Shown here: positions 1 to 7,081 of the stretch, one piece after another
Position numbering within the stretch: the first letter of the stretch is position 1
How the letters are laid out: every line of letters starts with the position of its first letter
Assembly (NCBI GenBank): GCA_020632885.1
Contig: JACKEQ010000140.1
Span: forward strand, 1-12,005
Reading direction: 5' to 3'
Length of the DNA: 12,005 nucleotides
Source: Alphaproteobacteria bacterium
GTDB taxonomy: Bacteria; Myxococcota_A; UBA796; GCA-2862545
Translations under genes and position numbers: made by a program
The notes under the pieces: model-generated
The model's input: only the letters and a program-made list of their open reading frames with translations
The model's database searches: none
What the model was told of the DNA's origin: nothing

Positions 1-1565
1 CGCTGCCGGGCTGCGACACCACCGGGTACGCCGTCTTCGGCGGTGACTGCTTCCCGAACGATGCCAGCCTGCCCCTCGCGCACGACCTCTGCTACACGAC
101 CGCCGACGAGGACTGCTCGGCGGCCGTCGCCGTCTGCAACCTGCGCGGGGTCGGCGTCCCTCCGGTCACGGTGAACCGCGGCACCACCTACGGGCTCACC
201 CCCCGCTTCCCGACCCGCGATGGCGACTTCGACGGTGACGGCGTCGACGACGTGTTCGTGGGGATGCAGCAGGTCCAGATCCCCACATTGCCGGACTTCG
301 GGCTGCTGCTCTACGGTGAGGCCGGGGTCCCGGTGGAGAGCTGGACCACCCAGAGCGGCGTCGACGTGTCCACCGGCATGGGGCAGCACGGCTGGACGCG
401 CGGGGTCTTCCTGGACTACGACGGCAACGGGCAGGACGACCTCGCCTTCCTGGACTTCGATCCGTTCAGTGGCGAGGAGCTGCTCCTGTGGTTCCTCCAG
501 GGCGGGAGCCGCCTGCCGGTCTCCACGACGGTCGAGGGCAACGTCACCGCCGGCCGGATCCACTTCTCGGCGCCCGAGGCCAGCTGGGAGCTCAAGGGGT
601 ACGACATCATCGCCGGTGATCTCACGGGACCGGGCGGCCTCCCCGACGGTCGGGACGATCTGGTCGTCACCGCCCCCGACGCGGACGCCGTCGCCGGCCA
701 GCACGACACCGTCTACGTCATCGAGGGTGGCGGCCTGTCGTTCGCGACCGGAGCGTCGGTGACCTTCGGCCACGCCTCGGTCCAGCGGATCAGCGAGCCC
801 CAAGCGCCGACGTACTACCCGTTCGACGATCAGCTCGGCGTCGACGCCTCGTACGTGCCGGACATCGACGGTGCCGGTACGCCGGCGCTCAGCCTCATGA
901 CGATGGGGGCCAACGACGGGACCGAGGTGCGCGTCCTGTCGGGTCCCCTCCTCCGCGACGGGGCGGTGACCACCGACATCACCCTGTTCAACGCGACCTC
1001 CCCTTCCACCGGGAACGTGAACAACGACGCCTTCCCGCGGTCGGTGTGGGCCGATCTGGACCGCAGCGGGCTCCCCGACCTCGTGTTCACCGCCCCGGAC
1101 GGCACGGGTTCCCGCAGCGGCTCCATCGCCGTGGTGTTCGATCCCGTGCTCGATCCGGCCGAGGTCGGGATCCTCGCCATCGCTTCCACCACGATCCGCT
1201 CCAGGACGGACAACTGGGAGCACTCCTCCTGCGGCGAGATGGTGGCGGTGCTCCCCGATCTGCTGGGGGAGGAGAGCAACGCGTTGGTCATCGGCTGCCC
1301 CGAGACCCAGAACGGTGGCTCCGTGTGGGTGCTCGACGACGCGACCCTCGCAGGCGGCGGGCAGCTGTTCCTCGAGGACGACGCCTGGGCCAGTATCGAC
1401 GCCGGTCAGTACAACCCCACCATCCACTCGCTGGGCAACACCCACATCGTGGATGGCGGAGACCTCGACGGCGACGGCCTGCCGGACCTCATGATGTCCG
1501 AAGGCGTAGGCCCCGCGCTCTTCCACTACGCGTCGGGCGGCGCGACCTACTACACGGGCCCCTGA
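1..1565 (+). CDS. FG-GAP/VCBS repeat beta-propeller protein, 5' end missing
   Basis: The reading frame is open from base 3 to the TGA at 1563-1565 (520 residues visible), so the start lies upstream of the window. The GTG at 171 is internal and not a convincing start. Aspartate-rich calcium-loop motifs of the FG-GAP/integrin-alpha type recur: DFDGDGVDD (near base 225), DYDGNGQDD (417), a DLTG...DGRDD loop (618), DIDGAGTP (861), DLDRSGLPD (1053), a degenerate DLLGEESNA (1257) and DLDGDGLPD (1461). They are spaced about 64-81 residues apart, fitting a seven-bladed propeller. The first roughly 50 residues carry five cysteines and look like the end of a separate Cys-rich module. Family knowledge suggests an exported, calcium-binding surface or adhesion protein; the signal peptide would be outside the window. 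Ligand and role are unknown. It ends 12 bp from the convergent next gene. Confidence 0.85.
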   Translation, partial: LPGCDTTGYAVFGGDCFPNDASLPLAHDLCYTTADEDCSAAVAVCNLRGVGVPPVTVNRGTTYGLTPRFPTRDGDFDGDGVDDVFVGMQQVQIPTLPDFGLLLYGEAGVPVESWTTQSGVDVSTGMGQHGWTRGVFLDYDGNGQDDLAFLDFDPFSGEELLLWFLQGGSRLPVSTTVEGNVTAGRIHFSAPEASWELKGYDIIAGDLTGPGGLPDGRDDLVVTAPDADAVAGQHDTVYVIEGGGLSFATGASVTFGHASVQRISEPQAPTYYPFDDQLGVDASYVPDIDGAGTPALSLMTMGANDGTEVRVLSGPLLRDGAVTTDITLFNATSPSTGNVNNDAFPRSVWADLDRSGLPDLVFTAPDGTGSRSGSIAVVFDPVLDPAEVGILAIASTTIRSRTDNWEHSSCGEMVAVLPDLLGEESNALVIGCPETQNGGSVWVLDDATLAGGGQLFLEDDAWASIDAGQYNPTIHSLGNTHIVDGGDLDGDGLPDLMMSEGVGPALFHYASGGATYYTGP

Positions 1566-1577
1566 CCCCTCGTCCCG

Positions 1578-2510
1578 TCAGCGGTGGCGGGCGAGGTACT
1601 CCTTCCAGGCGTCCTGCTTGAGCTGCTCGAGCCCCTGGCGGGCCAGGGCGCGCGCGACGGTCTGGGTCCCCGTGTGCGAGAAGTACGCGGTGGAGGCGTC
1701 GACCGCAGCGGCGACGTAGTCCATCCCCCCGGCCGCCACGCCCATCGCGCCCTCCAGGTTCTTCAGCACGCCCTGCTGGGTGATGCCCTTCTCCTGGATG
1801 AAGCGGCCGACCCAGTCGCCGGTCTGGTCGATGGCGTGCACGACGAACGCCTTCTTCTCGTCCGCGCTGTTGCCCGGGAGCTTGTCGGAGAGCTGCTTGA
1901 ACGCGGCGTTCGACACCAGCTGGTCGTTCGCCAGCCCCTTCCACGTCCCCACCAGCTTCCCCACGAAGTCCGGACCCAGCGGCACGACCCCGTCGAACAC
2001 GACCCAGGCAGCGATGCGGATCAGGTCGTAGCGGGCGTAGTCGGCGAGCGCGCCAGTGAACCGTGCCACCCCGTCGACGCTCATGGACGGGACCCCGTTG
2101 ACCAGGCCGAAGGCCACGAGCTCGGCGACGAGCTTCAGGCCCGCGTCGACCGCCTGCGTGGTCTCTGGCTTGGGGGTGAACTTCTCGAGGAAGGACAAGC
2201 TGCCGAACATCGAGCCGACCTTGCTCGCGACCGCGGCGCCGGCCGCCACCGTGTCCACGGTGTCCACGAGCGAGTAGACGGTGACGGCGTGCTGCCAACG
2301 GCTCGCGTTGGCCGCCTCGAGCGCGAGCGCCTTCTGCCGCACCGCCGCGATCATGCCCGGGCTCGCGTCCTCGCCGAGCACGTCTCGGACGACGTCGTCG
2401 AAGCGCGTCACGTTGGTCCATGCACCCGGCACGAAGCGGTCGAGCTGCTGCAGGACGGTGACGGTGAGACCCGAGGTGGGCAGGGCTTCGAGCGACGTGA
2501 CGACGGACAT
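1578..2510 (-). CDS. Hypothetical helical protein, 310 aa
   Basis: I do not recognise a family. The ATG at 2510 is chosen because GGAGGT lies three bases upstream; the longer open frame would run into the sirtuin gene. The protein contains no cysteine. It has no signal peptide and no clear hydrophobic membrane span, but several Ala/Gly/Val-rich stretches that look like amphipathic or buried helices (about residues 80-108, 120-140, 150-190 and 253-275). The C-terminus is a charged helix ending in KEYLARHR. It follows the sirtuin gene by 23 bp on the same strand, so the two are probably co-transcribed. A role as partner or substrate of the deacylase is possible but is only inferred from position. 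The 3' end is 12 bp from the convergent propeller gene. Confidence 0.8.
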   Translation of the reverse strand: MSVVTSLEALPTSGLTVTVLQQLDRFVPGAWTNVTRFDDVVRDVLGEDASPGMIAAVRQKALALEAANASRWQHAVTVYSLVDTVDTVAAGAAVASKVGSMFGSLSFLEKFTPKPETTQAVDAGLKLVAELVAFGLVNGVPSMSVDGVARFTGALADYARYDLIRIAAWVVFDGVVPLGPDFVGKLVGTWKGLANDQLVSNAAFKQLSDKLPGNSADEKKAFVVHAIDQTGDWVGRFIQEKGITQQGVLKNLEGAMGVAAGGMDYVAAAVDASTAYFSHTGTQTVARALARQGLEQLKQDAWKEYLARHR

Positions 2511-2513
2511 CCG

Positions 2514-2519
2514 ACCTCC
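2514..2519 (-). promoter_or_regulatory. Ribosome binding site fixing the 310-aa protein start
   Basis: Read on the minus strand this is GGAGGT, three bases before the ATG at 2510. It decides between that ATG and the longer upstream open frame, which overlaps the sirtuin gene. Confidence 0.7.
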
Positions 2520-2533
2520 ATGGAGGCCGGACC

Positions 2534-3349
2534 CTAGCAGAGGAGCCCACCCGCGAGCGAGGCGAGCCCCTCGACGGCGCCCTCGGCGAGCCAGCCACCA
2601 CGGAGGTAGCGCGCGGCGAGCTCGCGGAACGGGTTGTCCTCCGGGTTCACGTCGATGAGCGGGCACCCGGCCGCCATCGCGCCCTGCGCCACGAGCCACG
2701 GCATGCGCGCCGCGCCGCTCGTCCCGATCACCACGACGGCCCCGGCCCGTCGACCCCAGCGGATGGCGGTGTCCGAGCGATACAGGTGCTCCTCGTAGAA
2801 CTCGTCGAACCACAGGATGTGGGGGCGGCACCGGTTGCCCGTCCGCGGGTGGACGAGCGAGGCCCAGATCTCGTCGGTCAGCGGCGCCTCACGGTCGGGC
2901 AGGACCGCTTCGGGGGGCATGGGCACGATCTCGTCGGTCACGGTGTCGCGCATGAGATCGATGTCGCCGTGCACCAGCGCCATCCGCTCGAGCGTGTTCC
3001 CCGCGCGCAGGTGCAACCCGTCGACGTTCTGGGTCACGATGCGCAGGCCGTCCCCATGGCGCTGCTCGAGCCGAGCGAGCATCCGGTGCGCCTCGTTGGG
3101 CTCGGCCCGCCGGCAGACGCCGCGGCGGTAGAGGTACCACCGCCACACCTCGCGCGGCATCGCCGTCCAGGCCTCGTGGGTCGCCATCTCCTGCGGATGG
3201 TACTGGCGGCTGCCGACCGTCCAGTAGCCCTCGGCTCCGCGGAACGTGGGGATGCCCGACGGGGCCGAGAAGCCCGCCCCCGTCACCACGACCAGCGGAT
3301 GCTCCGGGGTGGGCACGAAGCCCCGCATCAGCTCGCTCGGCTCCGCCAT
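2534..3349 (-). CDS. SIR2 family NAD-dependent protein lysine deacylase (sirtuin), zinc-site cysteines missing
   Basis: At 271 aa this is the usual length for a bacterial CobB-like sirtuin, which removes acyl groups from lysines using NAD+. NAD-binding motifs are present in order: GAGFSAPSGIPTFRG (residues 24-38), PNEAH (84-88), TQNVDGLH (106-113), the catalytic His127 in VHGD, RPHILWFDE (175-183) and GTSG (209-212). Tyr72 and Arg75 form a Y-x-x-R pair, which in CobB and SIRT5 recognises succinyl/malonyl-lysine. The two CxxC pairs that normally bind structural zinc between the catalytic His and the RPH motif are absent; Cys174 is the only cysteine there. The ATG at 3349 has a GGAGG four bases upstream. 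It probably leads an operon with the downstream 310-aa protein and starts 25 bp from divergent yidD. Substrate is unknown. Confidence 0.93.
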   Translation of the reverse strand: MAEPSELMRGFVPTPEHPLVVVTGAGFSAPSGIPTFRGAEGYWTVGSRQYHPQEMATHEAWTAMPREVWRWYLYRRGVCRRAEPNEAHRMLARLEQRHGDGLRIVTQNVDGLHLRAGNTLERMALVHGDIDLMRDTVTDEIVPMPPEAVLPDREAPLTDEIWASLVHPRTGNRCRPHILWFDEFYEEHLYRSDTAIRWGRRAGAVVVIGTSGAARMPWLVAQGAMAAGCPLIDVNPEDNPFRELAARYLRGGWLAEGAVEGLASLAGGLLC

Positions 3350-3374
3350 CGCTCCTCCGGGTTACGCTCGCTGC

Positions 3375-3620
3375 ATGGTTCGCTGGCTGCTCATCGCGCC
3401 CATCCGGTTCTACCGCGCGTTCCTGTCGCCGCTCCTGCCACCGGCCTGCAGGTACACCCCCTCCTGCTCCCTGTACACCATCCAGGCCATCGAGGTGTGG
3501 GGTGTCTATGGGGTGTGGCTGGGCGCCAAGCGGATCCTGCGTTGCCAGCCCATGTTCCCGGGTGGCCACGATCCGGTCCCGCTGCCCGACGGTTGCTGCG
3601 GTCCCCACACCACGCACTGA
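3375..3620 (+). CDS. yidD: Membrane protein insertion efficiency factor YidD
   Basis: The 81-aa product matches the compact YidD family, a peripheral inner-membrane protein that assists YidC-dependent insertion of membrane proteins. Diagnostic features are FYRAFLSPLLPPACRYTPSC (residues 12-31), then SLYTIQAI, a GLW-like helix ending in KRILRC (52-57), and GGHDPVP (63-69). An amphipathic N-terminus (MVRWLLIAPIRFYR) is expected to sit on the membrane. The ATG at 3375 was chosen because the family begins there; the frame is open further upstream but that part overlaps the sirtuin gene antisense. No Shine-Dalgarno sequence is visible. Unusually, rpmH, rnpA and yidC are not adjacent. The C-terminus ends in a short CC-containing tail. 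The stop codon is 4 bp from that of the convergent kinase. Confidence 0.95.
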   Translation: MVRWLLIAPIRFYRAFLSPLLPPACRYTPSCSLYTIQAIEVWGVYGVWLGAKRILRCQPMFPGGHDPVPLPDGCCGPHTTH

Positions 3621-3624
3621 GCGA

Positions 3625-6600
3625 TCAGCGCCGGGCCTCCGCCAGGAGCTCGGCCAGCGCGGGATCCGTCGGGACGCGACCCCGACCGGCCGCCCACCGC
3701 GCGACGACCTCGGTGAGCGCGTCCGCTGGGAGGTGCTCCTGGCGCGCCCGCAACATCCGGATGGCGAGCCCGAGCAACAGGTACGCATCGGACTCGGTCG
3801 TCACCCCGGACCGGCTCATCTCCACGATCCGTACCACCTGCTGCTCCCAGCCCGCGCGGTCCGCGAGCCCGATCGCCGCCACCAGCAGCACGATGCGCAC
3901 CGCGAGGTCGAGCGGCGGCCGCCCCTGCAGCGTCGACTCGCGTCGGCAACGCTCCGCCAGGCGCCAGGCCTCGCCGAAGCGGCCGTTGACGACGTGGACC
4001 GCAGCGAGGTTCAGCCGCGGCAGCACGGCCTCGAGGCTCCCCATGCGGTCGAGGATGTCCAGCGCCTCCTCGTAGAGCGGGACCGCGCGGTCATAGCGCT
4101 CGTGGCGACGCTCCACCTCGGCCCGCAGGTTGAGCAGGCCGGCGACCGCCACCGGGTGTGGGATGCGCTCGCGGACCTCCAACGCCTCGTCCGCCACCGC
4201 GATGCCCTGCTCGTAGCGGCCCATCTCCACGAGCGTCGACGCGAGCTGGAGCGTGGCCTCGGCCCAGGTGGGCCACTCGCGCACCTGGCTGGAGGCGTCC
4301 CGCGCGGAGGAGGCAGCAGCCACCGCGCCTTCGAGGTCCCCGAGGTGGTGCAGCGCGATGCCGAGCGAGCGGAGCGCGCGTGCCCGCTGGAGCGCGTGCC
4401 CGGCGACCTCGCACTGGCGCGCGATGCTGCTCAGCTGATCCCGCGCCTGCTCGAGCTTGCCCCGGAGGATGGCCAGCGTCGCGACCACGATCGAGGCGTC
4501 CGCCACCTCCACCGACGTCGCCTCGGGGTCGGCCACCACCGCCTCTGCGCAGCTCATCGCCTCGTCCATCCGCCCGAGGAGCACCAGCGCCCTCGCCCGC
4601 TGGATCCCGATCGGCGGCCGCCAGCGCCGGGCGAGCTCGTCCCCCCCGTCCACCAGCGCCCGCTCCGCCTGATCGCACAGATCGAGCGCACCGTGCGCGT
4701 TCCCCGCGGCGAACAGCGCCCGCGCCGCGTGCATCGTGCGCCCGAGGGCCTCCGAGACCCGACCCGCCGCCATCAGGTGGCGCGCCATGCGCTGGTCGTC
4801 GACGTTCGCCCGGCGCTCGAGGTGCTGGAGCACGAGCTGGTGGGCACGCAGCAAGCGCCCCCCCTCCTCGGCCCGCCGGATCAGGCTCTCGCGAGCCATC
4901 CCCTGGACGAACCGCCACCCGCGCGGATCGGTGGCGGCCAGACGCCGCGCGACCAGGGCCTCGACGGCCTCCCACCGCGGCTCGGGCCCGGCGCCGACGC
5001 AGATCCGCTGCCACTCGGTCGTCCGGACGCGCGGACCCATGACCGCCGCCACCTCGAGCGCCCACCAGACCGGCTCGGGGAAGCCCTCCAGCGCGTGCTC
5101 CAGGTGCGCCACCCACAGCGCGTGCAGGTCGTCGGGGAGCGCCGCGTCCGCGCCCTCGCGCAGGCGGAACCCGCCCTCGGCCCGCACCAGCACGTGACGG
5201 GCGACCCAGTCCTCCACGAGGGCCACGGCGAACGCCGGGTTGCCGCCGGTGCGTGCCGCGATCCGGCGGGCGAGCTCGCCCTCGATGCCCACGAGCTCGC
5301 GCACCAGCTGCTGTTGCTCGTCGTCCGAGAGCGGGTCCACACGGATACGGTCGACGCCCTCCGACGCGAAGATCTGCTTCGCCAGCTCCCTCGCGGGGGC
5401 ATGGCGCGCGAGCCCCTCGTCCTGGAGCACCAGCACGACCAGCGCGGGCGTCGGCTCGGACTCCCGACGGCGCAGCAGCCAGCGGACGAAGAGGAGCGCG
5501 TCGGTCGCCCGCTGCGCGTCGTCGAGCACCAGCACCACGGGTCGGCGGGCGCCCACCCCGCACAGGTACCGTGAGAGCGCGCCGATGCGCTGCGGCGTCG
5601 AGACGGCGCCGGATTCCTCGACGGCGAGCCCCGCCAGCAGCCGCTGGTCCTGGATGGAGAGCACGCCGTAGCTGGCCGCCACCTCCGCCACCCGCTCCCG
5701 GACGGCCGCAGCGTCCAGGCCCAGCGTTCCGAAGTGGGTGCGCAGCATGCCGGCGAGGCCCGCCTCGTTCCCGCTCCGACCCGCGTGCTCGGCGATCATC
5801 GTGTGCGCCGCGCCGACCTCGTGGGCGCGCTGCGCCAGCCACCGCGCGAGGTGGCTCTTCCCCGTGCCCGCTGGCCCCTCCAGGGTCACGACCCGCGCGA
5901 GCGGCAGCCGGTGCACCGCGACGAGCGCGCTCCACAGGGCGTCGCGCTCCCCCTCGCGGCCGACGGTGGGGAGGGCTCGCGCGCCGAGCAACCCGAGACC
6001 CGAGCCCCGCAGGTGGAGTCGCCGGAGGGACCGCGGCCCGCGCCAGTCCGGCGGAGGAGGAGGGGGCTCGTCGCGTCGTCCGACGGCCGCGCCGGGCCGG
6101 GAGCGGAGCAGCGGCGGCGGACCGAAGCTCATCGTGGAGGGCTCCTGCCGCGCGTCGAGCGAGTCGTCGGGCTCCACGAAGGACTGGAGGTCGGTCGCCG
6201 CGATGTCGTCGGGCTCCAGTCGCTCCAGCGACCAGGCCGCGTCCGCGGCGCACTGCGTCCGTCGCGAAGGATCCTTCTCGAGCAACGCCGCCAGCCAGGC
6301 CTCGAACCCCTCGGGCATGGGTTGAAGCGGGCGGAGCGGGGGCAACGGGTCGTGCAGGTGCGCGTCGCGCGTCGTCTCCCAGCCCTCCCGCCGGAACGGC
6401 GCCACCCCGGTGCACAGCGTCCACACGAGGCAGCCGAAGCCGTACAGATCGGTCCAGGGGCCGAAGTCCCGCCAACGATCGAGGAACTGCTCGGGCGCCA
6501 TGTACCCGGGGGTGCCGGCCCGCAGGTGCAGGTCCGACTCGGACAGGTGCGCGAGCCCGAAGTCCGAGAGCACCGCCCGGCGCTCGGGTGAGAGCAGGAC

Positions 6601-7029
6601 GTTGGACGGCTTGAGGTCACGGTGGATGACGCCTCGCGCGTGGGCGTGCGCCAGCGCGTCGAGGAGCACGACGAGCAGGTTGCGCAGGTCCGGCCAGGCG
6701 AGCCGCCCGCGGTACCGCCAGAGCGAGCCGCCCGGGAGCAGGTCCATCACGAGATAGGGCGCGCCCACCTCGAGCGAGCCCTGGAGCGCCATGGCGGCCT
6801 CGGGGGGCACCTCGCCGACGTCGTGCACGCCCACCACGTGCGGGTGGTCCAGCCGCGCGACGGCGCGCGCCTCCTGGCGGAACTGTCGCACCGACCTCGG
6901 TCGGCGGGCCCGCTCCCCGGTCAGCACCTTCACCGCCACGCTCACGTCGTCCTCGACGTGGTGGGCTCGCCAGACCTCGGCCATCCCGCCCCGTCCGATG
7001 CGAGCGTCCAGCACGAAGGGGCCGAGCAT
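3625..7029 (-). CDS. PknK-like Ser/Thr protein kinase with AAA ATPase and TPR regions
   Basis: A 1134-aa cytosolic signalling protein in three parts. Residues 1-271 are a complete Hanks-type kinase: glycine loop GRGGMAEV (12-19), Lys34 in VAVKVL, HRDLKPSN (136-143, catalytic Asp138), DFGLA (156-160) and GTPGYMAPE (172-180), so it should be an active RD kinase. A Pro-rich linker with six prolines (322-327) follows. Next is an AAA_16/STAND-type NTPase with Walker A GPAGTGKS (385-392), Walker B VVLVLDDA (498-505) and a downstream GGNPAF motif. From about residue 750 to 1090 helical TPR-like repeats follow, probably for partner binding. No membrane span is present. The ATG at 7029 sits directly before the kinase fold; a GTG at 7056 would add nine residues and neither has a clear ribosome site. 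Such fusions are typical of myxobacteria. Substrate and stimulus are unknown. Confidence 0.94.
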   Translation of the reverse strand: MLGPFVLDARIGRGGMAEVWRAHHVEDDVSVAVKVLTGERARRPRSVRQFRQEARAVARLDHPHVVGVHDVGEVPPEAAMALQGSLEVGAPYLVMDLLPGGSLWRYRGRLAWPDLRNLLVVLLDALAHAHARGVIHRDLKPSNVLLSPERRAVLSDFGLAHLSESDLHLRAGTPGYMAPEQFLDRWRDFGPWTDLYGFGCLVWTLCTGVAPFRREGWETTRDAHLHDPLPPLRPLQPMPEGFEAWLAALLEKDPSRRTQCAADAAWSLERLEPDDIAATDLQSFVEPDDSLDARQEPSTMSFGPPPLLRSRPGAAVGRRDEPPPPPPDWRGPRSLRRLHLRGSGLGLLGARALPTVGREGERDALWSALVAVHRLPLARVVTLEGPAGTGKSHLARWLAQRAHEVGAAHTMIAEHAGRSGNEAGLAGMLRTHFGTLGLDAAAVRERVAEVAASYGVLSIQDQRLLAGLAVEESGAVSTPQRIGALSRYLCGVGARRPVVLVLDDAQRATDALLFVRWLLRRRESEPTPALVVLVLQDEGLARHAPARELAKQIFASEGVDRIRVDPLSDDEQQQLVRELVGIEGELARRIAARTGGNPAFAVALVEDWVARHVLVRAEGGFRLREGADAALPDDLHALWVAHLEHALEGFPEPVWWALEVAAVMGPRVRTTEWQRICVGAGPEPRWEAVEALVARRLAATDPRGWRFVQGMARESLIRRAEEGGRLLRAHQLVLQHLERRANVDDQRMARHLMAAGRVSEALGRTMHAARALFAAGNAHGALDLCDQAERALVDGGDELARRWRPPIGIQRARALVLLGRMDEAMSCAEAVVADPEATSVEVADASIVVATLAILRGKLEQARDQLSSIARQCEVAGHALQRARALRSLGIALHHLGDLEGAVAAASSARDASSQVREWPTWAEATLQLASTLVEMGRYEQGIAVADEALEVRERIPHPVAVAGLLNLRAEVERRHERYDRAVPLYEEALDILDRMGSLEAVLPRLNLAAVHVVNGRFGEAWRLAERCRRESTLQGRPPLDLAVRIVLLVAAIGLADRAGWEQQVVRIVEMSRSGVTTESDAYLLLGLAIRMLRARQEHLPADALTEVVARWAAGRGRVPTDPALAELLAEARR

Positions 7030-7081
7030 GACGCGGTCCACGCCGCGTTGTACCACGACAGTGGGCGGTTAGAGCGGTGGC

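Noticed and set aside
2534..3349. Sirtuin as a SIR2 antiphage effector
   Set aside because: Its length and motifs match a stand-alone CobB-like deacylase, and no Argonaute, STAND sensor, HerA or other defence partner is adjacent.
3617..3627. CTGA-GCGA-TCAG dyad at the yidD/kinase junction as a terminator
   Set aside because: Two convergent TGA stops automatically create most of this symmetry, and the stem is only four pairs.
3502..5574. Long plus-strand open frame (690 codons)
   Set aside because: It lies antisense to the kinase gene, whose kinase and ATPase motifs are unmistakable; the translation is an Arg/Pro/His-rich composition typical of high-GC shadow frames.
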